This document shows, piece after piece, positions 1-10,073 of a DNA stretch of 64,000 nt. The translations under genes and the position numbers were made by a program. Each line of letters starts with the position of its first letter. Position 1 is the first letter of the stretch. This stretch comes from Mortierella alpina (lineage: Eukaryota; Mortierellomycota; Mortierellomycetes; Mortierellales; Mortierellaceae): contig JANATF010000018.1 of assembly GCA_029449245.1 (NCBI GenBank), positions 372,001 to 436,000 of the forward strand, given 5' to 3'. The notes under the pieces are model-generated. The model ran no database searches, had not been told where the DNA came from, and worked only from the letters and a program-made list of their open reading frames with translations.

Positions 1-1243
1 GCAGTTTCAACATCAGCAGCCCCACCTTCAGCCGCAGCTGCCCCATGCTCAGCAGCAGCAGCATACTCAGCAGCAGTGGCATGGACAGCAGCAGCAATTG
101 CATCCTCAGCAGCAGCAGCATCGTCAACAGCAGCCATCGTATCCTCAGCAGCAATCTCATGTCAGACAGCAGCAGCCCCATCTTCAGCAGCAGCAGCAGC
201 CCCATCTTCAGCAGCAGCAGCAGCCCCACCTTCAGCAGCAGCAGCGCTATCTCCAGCAGCAGCGTCTCCAGCACGAGCAGCAGATTCAGCAACAACACCA
301 GGAGATTCAACAGCAACAGCAGCAGCTCCTGCAGCAACAGCAGCAGATCCATCAGCAGCAGCAACAACTTCAGCAGCAAAAGCAGCAGGTTGAGCAGCAG
401 CAACAACTTCAGCAGCAACAGCAAGAGCAGCGACAGCAAGAGCAGCGATACCAGAACCAGTTGCAGCAGATCCAGACGCAGCTGCAGCAGAACCAGAAGC
501 AGGTGCAGCAGGTTCTGCTGCAGCAGCAGCATATCCAGCATCAGCACCAGCAACTTCAGCAACAGAAGCATCGACTTCATCATCATCAGCAGCAGCAACT
601 TCAGCAGCACCAGTGGCATCCCCATCAACAGCAGCAGCAAGAGCAGCAGCAGCAGCTTCAACAGCAGCAGCAGCAGCTCCAGCATCAGCAGCAGCAACTT
701 CACCAACAGCAGCAGGATCTTCACCAGCAGCAGCATCAAATTGGCCAGCAGCAGCAGCAGCTTAACCAGCAGCAGTGGAACCAGCAGCAGCATCAGTATC
801 TCCAGCAGCAGCTGGTGGATTATCGGCAACAGCAACACCTGCAACACCAGCGACAGAAGCAACTGCAGGAGCGCCAGCAGCAGAACCAGCAGCAGAAACA
901 GCAGCATCTGAAGCAGCAACAACAGCTTCATTACCAGTGGCAGCAACAGCAGCACAACCAGCATCAGACCCAGCATACCCAGCATGGTAGCAATCAGCAG
1001 AGTCAGCAGCAACAGCAGCAGAGCCAGATGCAGCAGCAACAGCAGCAAAGCCAGATGCAGCAGCAACAGCAGCAAAGCCAGATGCAGCAGCAACAGCAGC
1101 AAAGCCAGATGCAGCAGCAACAGCAGCAGAGCCAGATGCAGCAGCAACAGCAGCAGAGCCACCAGCAGCGTTCTCAGCAACCACAGCTGAATCTCCAGCA
1201 CCACAATCGGCCAATCGCCCAGATGCGAAGAAGACGAGTGTAA
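1..1243 (+). CDS. Gln/His repeat protein, 3' part (5' end outside window)
   Basis: The frame is open from base 2 of the window, so the start codon lies upstream. About 413 residues are visible before the TAA at 1241-1243. Almost all are Gln with interspersed His, Leu, Ser and Pro. The last 20 residues are different and basic, ending in four Arg and a Val. No catalytic or DNA-binding domain is visible. Low-complexity Gln stretches of this kind are common in fungal transcriptional regulators, so a nuclear regulatory role is possible, but nothing here proves it. The other two frames of a CAG/CAA repeat are also open and give poly-Ser and poly-Ala; this frame is preferred because it has the non-repetitive C-terminus and runs through both ends of the repeat. 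Confidence is moderate that this is a real gene and low for any function. Confidence 0.6.
   Translation, partial: QFQHQQPHLQPQLPHAQQQQHTQQQWHGQQQQLHPQQQQHRQQQPSYPQQQSHVRQQQPHLQQQQQPHLQQQQQPHLQQQQRYLQQQRLQHEQQIQQQHQEIQQQQQQLLQQQQQIHQQQQQLQQQKQQVEQQQQLQQQQQEQRQQEQRYQNQLQQIQTQLQQNQKQVQQVLLQQQHIQHQHQQLQQQKHRLHHHQQQQLQQHQWHPHQQQQQEQQQQLQQQQQQLQHQQQQLHQQQQDLHQQQHQIGQQQQQLNQQQWNQQQHQYLQQQLVDYRQQQHLQHQRQKQLQERQQQNQQQKQQHLKQQQQLHYQWQQQQHNQHQTQHTQHGSNQQSQQQQQQSQMQQQQQQSQMQQQQQQSQMQQQQQQSQMQQQQQQSQMQQQQQQSHQQRSQQPQLNLQHHNRPIAQMRRRRV
1022..1156 (+). repeat. Five 27-bp tandem units inside the Gln-rich gene
   Basis: Five consecutive 27-bp units (starts at 1022, 1049, 1076, 1103 and 1130) encode a nonapeptide of the type SQMQQQQQQ. 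Units differ only at the last base (A or G, both Gln codons). The near identity suggests recent expansion by slippage or unequal exchange. Confidence 0.9.
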
Positions 1244-2192
1244 GAACTGTCTTCATCCATTGCTAACATATATATGACAGCCCATACAACAAATATCATT
1301 AAAAAACTCGGTACTTGCGCAAAGATTGGGGTGTCATGAATCGATAGTGAGCCTTACTAGCTCGTGTTCTTGACCACGGTTAGTAATCAAGTTGAGAAAA
1401 GGAGTTGGGGAATGGGGTAGAGTAATGGGCAATACGGATTTTCCCATTCCCCAACGCGCGTCCTCTCTATATCCTCATTTGTTCTCGTAGGCGGCAGTTC
1501 GTAACTCGATCATTACATTACTCATAGATTTCCTGCCATGTCTGGCAACGGAACTCTATTGATAGCTCATATCGGGAGGATTATGTCCAAGAGAAAAGGC
1601 ACATACAGTGCAAGCTAGGACAGAGATAGAAAAAGCGTTCTGGCTTGAACGATATGCTCAGTTTACATAAACATATCTGGGCAGCAAGTGTTCGTCTACA
1701 TTGCCAGGGATGCCACTGACTACTCTTCGGCTGCAGATGCTGAAGCTAGTCTTGTATTAAGCGGGGATGACTTTGGGACTCGCCCGGTTGACACGGAGAA
1801 GAGAATGAGGTGTCAGGAAAGACGAGCAGATACAGGGAGATTAAAGTGCAGAAGACAAGAGAATAGGAATATATTGTACCGCAGACTGATGTTCTGTGTT
1901 TTCCAGCTATGGCCATTTATGAGTGACAAGAGCCACCTGGCAAGTAGAACGCGCGTGGGATCCCAACTCTTACTATTCCAGGTGGTAAACCTTTTAATGA
2001 GAGTGGCCTACTGTCGAGAATCTAGACAGGGCAGTGGGCAGAATGACCTTTCACAAGGGCAGAGGAACAGGGACAAGGGAAGTGGCAAGGCAGGAGGGTT
2101 CAGGGTATGATCAAGGATGTATTCAAGTTACTAGGTAAAGACTAAACTAAAGATGAGACTACAAGGAGTATTTATACTAAAGGGAGGTGCGC
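1244..2192. other. Intergenic region left of the retrotransposon
   Basis: No convincing gene. A 140-codon open frame at 1688-2110 starts on GTG, has no recognisable domain and no conserved context, and is treated as chance or decayed sequence. The only clear structure is the inverted repeat at 1404-1455. Confidence 0.6.
1404..1455. repeat. Inverted repeat, 13-bp perfect arms
   Basis: GTTGGGGAATGGG at 1404-1416 is matched by its reverse complement at 1443-1455, with a 26-base loop. The loop contains ATGGGC. A related ATGGGC-spacer-GCCCAT motif recurs at 8722-8745 and 56906-56930. Confidence 0.75.
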
Positions 2193-2197
2193 CATGG

Positions 2198-2375
2198 TGT
2201 GCCGGATTGACCGTCCTAGCATAGACTTACCCTTAATATTTTTAGTTAGCGAAGATTAGTGTGGACGTGTCCTTAATGCTCACGTCCACAGGAGACATTT
2301 GAATACATCTTTCTTCACTCCGTTCTCGTTACTTGACAGCTCCTAGTAACTGTGTCTTTTCCTCTAACCGCGACA
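2198..2375 (+). repeat. 5' LTR
   Basis: Left long terminal repeat, TGTGCCGG...CGCGACA, identical to the right copy. It contains a perfect 10-bp stem (2260-2269 with 2281-2290, TGTGGACGTG/CACGTCCACA) that would form a hairpin in the transcript. As the 5' LTR it should carry the element's promoter. Confidence 0.95.
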
Positions 2376-2539
2376 CTTTTTTTAACGACAATTGTGCTGC
2401 TTTGTTCAGTTGTCTCTCCAATCCTAATTGATATTCATCACACCCTCAACCATACATACATTCGCTGACTTTCCTTCTTTCAGCTCGCTTCTATCGCTAT
2501 TTTTCACTACCTCATTTTTATGCCATATTTTCCTTTGTA

Positions 2540-5500
2540 ATGGCAACAAATCCCGGGAAGCAACGATCTACCCGTTCCTCCCACGCACATGCTCCTGACT
2601 CGCAAGTTGGGGCACCCTCTGGAACCTCGCAAGAGACTCCTCCAGTTGTATCATCGGTGGAACAAGCGACCACGGTCCTAACCGCGGAAACTTCTGTTTC
2701 TTCACCTCCTTTGTCAGGGGCTCTTACCCCAGACGTTAATTCTTCTCCAGAAGTCAATACTTCTGCTCCCTCCTTTGCTCAGCTGCTTGCTGGTTCTACG
2801 TCAATGGATGTTGATAATCCTCCCGTCGTAGACCGTCTTGCACGCCTTCAAGCTTTGGTTATAACCAAGGAGAGGACTCTTCATCGCCTTCAAGAGCAAT
2901 TTGAGGATACTCTTCTCGACTCTGAGTTCATTCTTGACGGTCAACCCCATGACCAGAAAGAAAGACTTACACAAGAGAGAAATGTTCTTATTGCTGCTCT
3001 CAAAGGCAACATTGCACAGGCAGAGAGTGAATTGGCACAGGCCCAACAAGCTCTCAATCGCCGTCTCTTTCCTTCAAACTCTAATCCCAGCTCCAACGTG
3101 GGAATGCAACTCTTTCCTCCAATCATTTATCAAGACGCCTGCAACGTGCCCCCTGTTTACTCTAACAAGGAGCACGGCGCCCTTGTTCGCATTGGGGTCA
3201 AAGGATCCATTCCTGTCTTTCAAGGCACTCATACTGTTGATTATGAGCGCCTTGTCCTTCCCTCGTTCAAGGACGAACCTGTCCTGGAACTTACTTCCAA
3301 GCTTAAGACTGCAAAGCGTGAAAACTTTGAAGCCAAGCTTGTGGAGCTCATTTTTCTCTTTCTCAATCGCTTTGAGAAGTTTTACCGCGACAAATTGGCT
3401 GATCTTTTTGACATTCTTGCTTACCGCTATATGTCTCAAATTCTCACTAAGGCTGATTTGGAGCAACGTTTGGACCAGCGCTTTGACGATCTCATGAATC
3501 AAATTGCGCCTGCTTCTGCCCGTACCTGGCATGAAGTTGTACTGGCCATGCGTGAAACTTTTCGTTTGCATGAGATCACTGGCAATATACTCGAAAGGGT
3601 CTTCACTTTCCGCTCCCTCCCTCAAGAAGACTCTGAATCTTTCGCTCGTCGCTTTGAGAATCTACTTCTTGCTTCTGGCCTTGTCCAGCACCACTCGGAA
3701 GCCACAATCCCTCACGCCATCCTCATTGGCGTCCTATTCCGAGCGGTTCCTGGCAACACCCAGAACCTTATCATTTCCAAGTTCTCTCGTCTTCATGATG
3801 TAGAGGAGTACACCGTCATCCTAACGTTCATTCGCAACATTCAAGGCCCTCTTACAGGCTTTCATCCTTGGGGTGGACGTTGGGCAGCCTCAATTTGGGC
3901 GCCTCACCTCCTTGAAAAGGATAATGGCAACAATTCTACCTCTTCTTCTGGGCAGAAATCGAACAACAACAATCATCGCGACAAACGTCATAAGCCCAGC
4001 AATGGTGCTTCCTCCTCCTTCACCTCAACTGGTCCTCCTTCAAAGGATCAGAACATCAAGAAGAAGCCCACCTACACGAACCCTCCTCCTGGCAAGTCAT
4101 GGTGCTCAAACCCGTCTTGTCTTACGTTGACAAAGACCCATTGGTCAGAGTCTTGTCCTCAGCGTAGGAGTACTCCTTCTTCTTCCTCCACTTCCTCAGT
4201 CACCACCACTTCCTCGTCCTCGTCTTATCAACCCTCCAGAAAGAAAGCTGCGATCACCCAAGCTGCTGGTGTTAAGCGTGCTGCTCTTTTTGACACTGAC
4301 GATGAGGACGTGCTTATGGATGACTCTCTTGGCACTGAACATGATTATTCTAGCGTTCACGCAATCAATCAAATAACCAACGACGTTAATGATTCTTCTC
4401 GCTATTCAATTGCTACATCATGTCCTGTTGCTACTGAACCTTCTCAGGTTTTATCACCTTCTGAAAGTCTATCACTTTCTACCGCTGTCTCTCAATTTTT
4501 TCATAACCCTTCTCCTGTCCCTTTTCCCCATCGTCTTAAGGCAGCCTTTCGTGGTGCTGCTGATGGTGATAAAAGGATCATTATCCCTATACTCATCAAT
4601 GACATGGAATATACGGCTCTCCTTGACACTGGCTGCACTACAACTACTATTGCACCCTATGTTGCAGAAGAACTCGGCCTTGAGACTGGTGTTCTCCAAG
4701 ATCAGGTCACTGTTCTTGCCAATCCAGAGCACACTATTCCTACACTCATTACCATTGACTACGTTTCCATCGTCTGCAATGGTCGCACTGCTCAAAGTCG
4801 CGTTGATGTTATGCCCCTCGATCATTATGATTGCTACCTTGGCATTGATCTAATATCGAGGCTTGGTTTTCAAATTCATGGCTTTGAACTTCATCAGGCT
4901 GCTGTCCCAGATCTTTTTATTATCTCTGACAAAAAGCCTGCCATTCTTGCTAAGTATCGGCCTCCTGAGGAACTCACCGATAAATTCATTTCAGATCGTG
5001 AAGCCTTTCTCGCTGATCTGAAGCCCTATCTCGACGACAATGCTCAGATTGATCCGTCTAGTTTCTGCCCTCATCCCTTCATGACTGTAGACCTTAAGGT
5101 TGCCCCTGGTGCTACTGTCTATCAACGCTCTTATCGACCCTTCTCTCAATCTCAGCAGGGAGAGGTTGACAAGCAAGTTGATCAATGGGAAGCTGATGGA
5201 GTTATCGTTCCTGCCCCTCCAGGCACTAAGCATATGAACAAACTCACACTAGCTGCAAGGCATGACCTTGATGGTAACATCATAAAGCATCGTGTCTGTC
5301 TTGATCCTCGTCACCTCAACTCTCTTCTTGAAGACACGGACAATTTTCTTCTTCCTCTCATCACAGATGTATTGGAGAAAAGCGGTGGTCATAAGTTTTA
5401 CTCAACTTTAGACCTCAAGCAAGCTTTTCACCGCCTTCCATTGTCTAAGAAGAGTCAGCCCTACACAGCATTTATGCACAAAAACAAACAGTTCATGTTT

Positions 5501-7936
5501 GCCCGTGCTCCTTTTGGTCTCAAACCAATGACTTCTATCTTCCAACGAGGCATGGCTCTCATTCTTGGAGACTTGGCTTTCGTTGCCGTTTACGTTGATG
5601 ACATAGTGATTTTCTCTAATAGCAAAGAGGAACACGCCTTGCACGTTCAAGAAGTTATCAGTCGCCTCACAAAGGCCAACCTCATTATCAACCCCGAGAA
5701 GTGTCATTTCTTTTGCACAGAAGTGATCCTTCTTGGATTCATTATTGATCGCAATGGCCGTCGCATCATGCCTCAAAAGATTGCGAACATTAAATCCTGG
5801 GCACCTCCTACCAACGCGAAGATGGTTCAACGATACCTTGGTATGTTTAATTATTTTCGTGAGTACATCCCTCTCTATGGCACATTATCTGCGCCTTTGG
5901 ACGAGCTACGTTTCCGCAGAGGCCATTTTGTTCTCTCGGATCTGCAGCTTGAATGCTTCAATCAGATTAAATATCTGATTTCACAAGCGCCTGTACTTCA
6001 TTTCCCAGATTTTTCCAAACCTTTCTACGTTGCCACTGACGCTTCAAACCTTGGTCTTGGTGCTGTTCTCTACCAACTTCCCAACGGTCCTGAAGATGAG
6101 TCTGTTGTTCACTACATCTCTTTCATGGCTCGTTCGCTCAAAAAGCATGAGCGCAACTATCCCGCTTACAAGAAAGAGCTCCTTGGCATCGTATTTGCCC
6201 TCAAAAAGTTTCATTACTATTTGTGGGGTCGTCCATTCACTCTCTATACAGATCATAAACCACTCACCTTCATTAAGACACAAGCTGATCTTCCAGCTAC
6301 CATTGCCAATTGGACAGAAACCATTCTAAGCTATGATTTCAAGTGTGTCTATCGTCCTGGTTTACTCAATATCATTCCTGATGCTCTTTCCCGGGCATTT
6401 CCTTCTGAACTTTGGGCTTCTCCAGACCCAGACCCTCTAGTTCACCGCGACAAACGTCGCAAGGCAGCTGTTTCCACTCGCAGCGGCTTTCGTACTTTCT
6501 CTACACCTTCATCTCCTGAATTGGTTGTCAAATCAAAAGACCTTGCCAACCAAATCCTCGATTTGCCTATTGACCCCAAGGCTCCATACATTCATCAACC
6601 CCAGACTCCTGACAAAGAGATGATTACTCCTCCAGAGTCTGAGCGTCAAGCTATTCTCAAAAATATTCACGAGACCGCTCACCTTGGTGCCAACGCTATG
6701 GTCAACGCATTGCACCTACGTGGCATCACATGGCCCAAACTGAAGGACGCTTGTCTTCAGTTCATCCGTCAATGCTCCTCTTGTCAGTATTTCAACATTG
6801 CTCGCCGTGGCTATCATCCTCTCAAGGCTGTTCATGCCAACCTTCCAGGTGAACACCTTGCTATGGACCTCGCCCAATTTCCCTTGAGCACTCGTCAAAA
6901 CAACTATGCCCTTCTCGTAGTTGATGTTTGCACTCGATTTGTCTTTCTCCGAGCTATTCGCTCGAAAGAAGCTGGCATTATGGCTGCTGAACTTTTCCAA
7001 CTCTTTGCTGACATTGGACCTCCCAAGATTATTCAGTCTGATAATGGCTCTGAATTTTCTAATGCTCTTCTCAAAAATGTCCTCTCAATTCTTCAAATTG
7101 AGCATCGTCTCACTACTCCTTACCATCCACGAGGCAACGGGGTCGCCGAACGTTCAGTTCGCTCTGTCAAAGATCTTCTGCCAAAAGTCCTCGATGGCAA
7201 AGTACTTGATTGGGATCTCTATCTTCCCAAAGTACAGCTCCAGCTTAACACTAGAGTTGCTGGTCTTCACAGCTCTGCCCCATACTCTCTCTTCTATGGT
7301 CGAGCACTCTCTGATTTCAGTTCTCTCCAAGCGACCAAAGACATTCAGTCTGATCTCTTATCTCCTCAAGGTCTCGAAGAACGTCTCTCTTACCTCACCA
7401 CCATTGTCTTTCCGGCTGTCTCTGACAAGAGCTCCATTACCCAGAAAGACATGATGGACAAATTCAATCGCTCTCACCTAATTACTGAGTTCCCTTCTGG
7501 CTGCTATGTCATGGCTCGTGACATGGAGGCCACCAGTTCCCTTGATGCTCCCTATGATGGCCCTTATCAAGTTGTTCGGCGCACATCCCATGGAACTTAC
7601 ATCCTTCGTGATGCCATGTCCCGTGTGCTTGCCCGCAACTATGCACCCGAGCAGCTGAAAATTGCCGCTCGTCCTGATCTTCCTCAAGACGCATCTGACA
7701 CGTCTTATGAAGTGGAACGCATTATCAGTCATCGTACAGCTCCGGGGGGGAAGACGCTCTACCTGGTGAAATGGAAAGGATACGACGACTCTGAAAACAG
7801 TGAAATCCTTGCCGAGCACTTCGATTCCAAAAACTTGATGACTCGCTATCATCGTTCACTGAAACAGATCAAGCCCTCATCTCAGAAACCGACTTCCAAG
7901 GTATCCACAAGACAGAGTGTGTCTGCTTCAAAATAG
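2540..7936 (+). CDS. Ty3/gypsy chromovirus Gag-Pol polyprotein
   Basis: A single 1798-residue frame encodes capsid and enzymes with no frameshift between gag and pol. Visible parts, in order: a capsid-like region (about 190-440); a variant zinc knuckle, C522-X4-C527-X6-H534-X4-C539; an aspartic protease with the DTG triad at D696; reverse transcriptase with YVDD at 1018-1021; RNase H with its first Asp at 1167; an integrase zinc domain (H1377, H1381, C1412, C1415); and the integrase catalytic core D1443, D1501, E1537 with the classical 35-residue D-E spacing. A chromodomain follows at about 1723-1775 (EVERIISHR, YLVKWKGYDDSENS), which in chromoviruses steers integration to marked chromatin. 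All key catalytic residues are present. The ATG at 2540 is the first in frame, 165 bases after the left LTR. Confidence 0.96.
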   Translation: MATNPGKQRSTRSSHAHAPDSQVGAPSGTSQETPPVVSSVEQATTVLTAETSVSSPPLSGALTPDVNSSPEVNTSAPSFAQLLAGSTSMDVDNPPVVDRLARLQALVITKERTLHRLQEQFEDTLLDSEFILDGQPHDQKERLTQERNVLIAALKGNIAQAESELAQAQQALNRRLFPSNSNPSSNVGMQLFPPIIYQDACNVPPVYSNKEHGALVRIGVKGSIPVFQGTHTVDYERLVLPSFKDEPVLELTSKLKTAKRENFEAKLVELIFLFLNRFEKFYRDKLADLFDILAYRYMSQILTKADLEQRLDQRFDDLMNQIAPASARTWHEVVLAMRETFRLHEITGNILERVFTFRSLPQEDSESFARRFENLLLASGLVQHHSEATIPHAILIGVLFRAVPGNTQNLIISKFSRLHDVEEYTVILTFIRNIQGPLTGFHPWGGRWAASIWAPHLLEKDNGNNSTSSSGQKSNNNNHRDKRHKPSNGASSSFTSTGPPSKDQNIKKKPTYTNPPPGKSWCSNPSCLTLTKTHWSESCPQRRSTPSSSSTSSVTTTSSSSSYQPSRKKAAITQAAGVKRAALFDTDDEDVLMDDSLGTEHDYSSVHAINQITNDVNDSSRYSIATSCPVATEPSQVLSPSESLSLSTAVSQFFHNPSPVPFPHRLKAAFRGAADGDKRIIIPILINDMEYTALLDTGCTTTTIAPYVAEELGLETGVLQDQVTVLANPEHTIPTLITIDYVSIVCNGRTAQSRVDVMPLDHYDCYLGIDLISRLGFQIHGFELHQAAVPDLFIISDKKPAILAKYRPPEELTDKFISDREAFLADLKPYLDDNAQIDPSSFCPHPFMTVDLKVAPGATVYQRSYRPFSQSQQGEVDKQVDQWEADGVIVPAPPGTKHMNKLTLAARHDLDGNIIKHRVCLDPRHLNSLLEDTDNFLLPLITDVLEKSGGHKFYSTLDLKQAFHRLPLSKKSQPYTAFMHKNKQFMFARAPFGLKPMTSIFQRGMALILGDLAFVAVYVDDIVIFSNSKEEHALHVQEVISRLTKANLIINPEKCHFFCTEVILLGFIIDRNGRRIMPQKIANIKSWAPPTNAKMVQRYLGMFNYFREYIPLYGTLSAPLDELRFRRGHFVLSDLQLECFNQIKYLISQAPVLHFPDFSKPFYVATDASNLGLGAVLYQLPNGPEDESVVHYISFMARSLKKHERNYPAYKKELLGIVFALKKFHYYLWGRPFTLYTDHKPLTFIKTQADLPATIANWTETILSYDFKCVYRPGLLNIIPDALSRAFPSELWASPDPDPLVHRDKRRKAAVSTRSGFRTFSTPSSPELVVKSKDLANQILDLPIDPKAPYIHQPQTPDKEMITPPESERQAILKNIHETAHLGANAMVNALHLRGITWPKLKDACLQFIRQCSSCQYFNIARRGYHPLKAVHANLPGEHLAMDLAQFPLSTRQNNYALLVVDVCTRFVFLRAIRSKEAGIMAAELFQLFADIGPPKIIQSDNGSEFSNALLKNVLSILQIEHRLTTPYHPRGNGVAERSVRSVKDLLPKVLDGKVLDWDLYLPKVQLQLNTRVAGLHSSAPYSLFYGRALSDFSSLQATKDIQSDLLSPQGLEERLSYLTTIVFPAVSDKSSITQKDMMDKFNRSHLITEFPSGCYVMARDMEATSSLDAPYDGPYQVVRRTSHGTYILRDAMSRVLARNYAPEQLKIAARPDLPQDASDTSYEVERIISHRTAPGGKTLYLVKWKGYDDSENSEILAEHFDSKNLMTRYHRSLKQIKPSSQKPTSKVSTRQSVSASK

Positions 7937-8332
7937 CAGATGCAGCAAGCCAATTCCACTTCCTATTCAAGGGCTCTACCGCCTTCAGAGGTTTTTGCAC
8001 GCTTGCAACATCCGTTGCTTGAACGTTTTCCTCTCCTCACATACGGGTTTTTGCAATTTTTATCCCATTCCATTTCCCTTCGAGGCTCTAACCCCTGTCC
8101 TCGACTGACAACTTATTTCCAAGAGGTTTTATATTTTTCCTCATCACTACACCAACATCTCGAGTTTTTATATATTTTTTCTCGACCATTCACTTCTTCA
8201 ACATTCATCTAGCGGTTAGACACCGATATCATAGGCTTATACCCTTAACTTCTCATGGAGGTTTTTATCATTTTTCCTACCATATATCCCATTTCGCTCC
8301 CAGCTGTGCTACGAAACTTGGCCGGGGGCTTC

Positions 8333-8510
8333 TGTGCCGGATTGACCGTCCTAGCATAGACTTACCCTTAATATTTTTAGTTAGCGAAGATTAGTGTGGA
8401 CGTGTCCTTAATGCTCACGTCCACAGGAGACATTTGAATACATCTTTCTTCACTCCGTTCTCGTTACTTGACAGCTCCTAGTAACTGTGTCTTTTCCTCT
8501 AACCGCGACA
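8333..8510 (+). repeat. 3' LTR
   Basis: Right long terminal repeat, identical over 178 bp to the 5' copy, including the internal hairpin. It should provide the polyadenylation signal. Confidence 0.95.
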
Positions 8511-8515
8511 CATGG

Positions 8516-10060
8516 TGCGCGCCGCACCATGGTCATGGGTCAAATCAGAAGGGTAACACAGCAACAGCCTGACCCAAATAATGATTTGTCGACTCTGGCT
8601 TGACCTAGGGGTTGAGGACGCGACGTCTAGGGTTGAGGGCGCGACACCTACCCTTGAAGGGACAGTGACCAGTGAGGAACAAGGGTTGGAAGGTGCTCAT
8701 TGTTAGGGCTCGCTTTGGTGAATGGGCGGAATCAGTTCTGCCCATTTCTCAACTCCATTTCTCGAACTCATTCCTCAGCTTGGGTCTCGAACGTGATCAG
8801 ACGAAGCCTAGGCTCGGTTCGTGACATGAGTCTCGTCAGGATGGCAAAGTGAAATGAATGTGTTCAACCGAGAGATCAACTTCGAAATGGGGCTACGAAT
8901 GCTGTGGGCAGTCTGCGCATGATCTAGCAAGGCTCAACGGCCCTTTTTAAAGCCCCTGTGTCAGTGTAGGAGTAAAACGAGGGTGAAAAGCTCAACTGTT
9001 TTGCCTCAATGGGAACCTGATTCCTGCATTTGAAGAAACATCATGGCAATGAAATACTCATTGGCTTCGTTTAACCTCCTGTACAGTGTCCACAATGGCC
9101 CTTGAGCGCCTAGTTCAGCTTAAAGCGCTGAGGCGAAGTCGTCTTGGCATTGTGAGTGCAATAGCCGAAGTGGAGCTACCGCTACGAAAAGCATGAAGTC
9201 TCTACAGACTGAGGTTGTTACTGACTGCTGTTGCAATGACTTGATATATATTAACTGCCATCGCACGCTGCAATGTCTGTATAAGAAGAAAGATCACGAC
9301 TGGATTGATACGCCTATTGCAAACATGCTTGTGTTTTGAAGGACAACGGTGAGTCTCTGTTATAGCCAGGAAGCAAGAAGATGCCTTTGGTATAGTGGTC
9401 CTATCATCGCTGGGTGCCACCTCCACTGATCATACTCAGACAGTCGGCTATAGTGCCATGAAACCTGTCGCGTAGTATCCGTTTGTTAGAAATAGCGGCA
9501 GCCATGCGATGGTGTGCAGATTGTCCTGCTCACTCTGTACCTGCAGATCCGTTCGCCTCGCCTTGACCTTGCCATTCCCACAACATCGACCCTGCGTGCC
9601 GCAACCACCCCTTCTGAAATGGAAAGGTGGTCACACTGTGATGGAAAAAGCGGGAACAGAGCACCCGATATTCACTTGCTTAGCGTCTTTTTGATTGAGG
9701 TTCCACAGAGCGAGCACACTGGCCGAGGTGTACAAACTGCGCCCGTGAAATCGAGTCACTGCTCGCTCTCGTCTATAAGAATCAGGGCTCTCCCCGCTGT
9801 GGTTGCTCTCCAACCATTCAGTCCGACTCTTGTCATGGCCGTGGCCCTTAGGGGCTATTGCCTTTGGGCCGGGAGAACGATGCACGCCAACTTTGTTGTC
9901 TTGCGGACTCCTGGGCCACGGGTGCACGACGAAGCGTCAAGTTGAGACGGATGCGGTGGGCCCTCACCTGCCTGCTGGCCGTGGAGGTGGTAAGCCACGC
10001 TCCCAGCCGGTGGGACCGGGCAGGTTTCTCAGTCATCACGGCTATAGACGTCGGCGCTGT
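8516..10060. other. Intergenic region right of the retrotransposon
   Basis: No supportable protein gene. It contains an ATGGGC/GCCCAT hairpin motif at 8722-8745 and a TATAAG box at about 9774, roughly 300 bp before the structured RNA-like locus. The region gets more GC-rich and more structured from about 9840 onward. Confidence 0.55.
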
Positions 10061-10073
10061 GGCTGGAGGCCTG

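Larger units (their letters stand above)
2193..8515 (+). mobile_element. Complete Ty3/gypsy chromovirus retrotransposon with target duplication
   Basis: The element spans 2198-8510: two 178-bp LTRs (2198-2375 and 8333-8510), a single gag-pol frame (2540-7936) and a 396-base 3' untranslated part. Both LTRs begin TG and end CA and read identical base for base. The five bases before the left LTR (CATGG, 2193-2197) are repeated right after the right LTR (8511-8515), which is the target-site duplication made by integrase. Identical LTRs and an uninterrupted frame indicate a recent insertion that may still be mobile. No obvious tRNA-complementary primer site follows the left LTR, and the stretch before the right LTR (GGCCGGGGGCTTC) is only a weak polypurine tract. 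The insertion sits in a GC-rich near-palindrome (GGTGCGCCATGG, with GCGCCGCACCATGG on the other side). Confidence 0.95.

Noticed and set aside
45-1256. Poly-Ser and poly-Ala frames on both strands across the CAG/CAA repeat
   Set aside because: All frames of a trinucleotide repeat stay open; only the Gln frame has a non-repetitive end and spans the full repeat.
1688-2110. 140-codon open frame left of the retrotransposon
   Set aside because: Non-ATG start, no domain, no promoter-like CT tract, biased composition.
9985-10000. GTAAG inside a small stem upstream of the Sm site, as in a spliced-leader RNA
   Set aside because: Spacing to the Sm site (about 180 nt) is too long for known spliced-leader RNAs, and no trans-splicing evidence is available.
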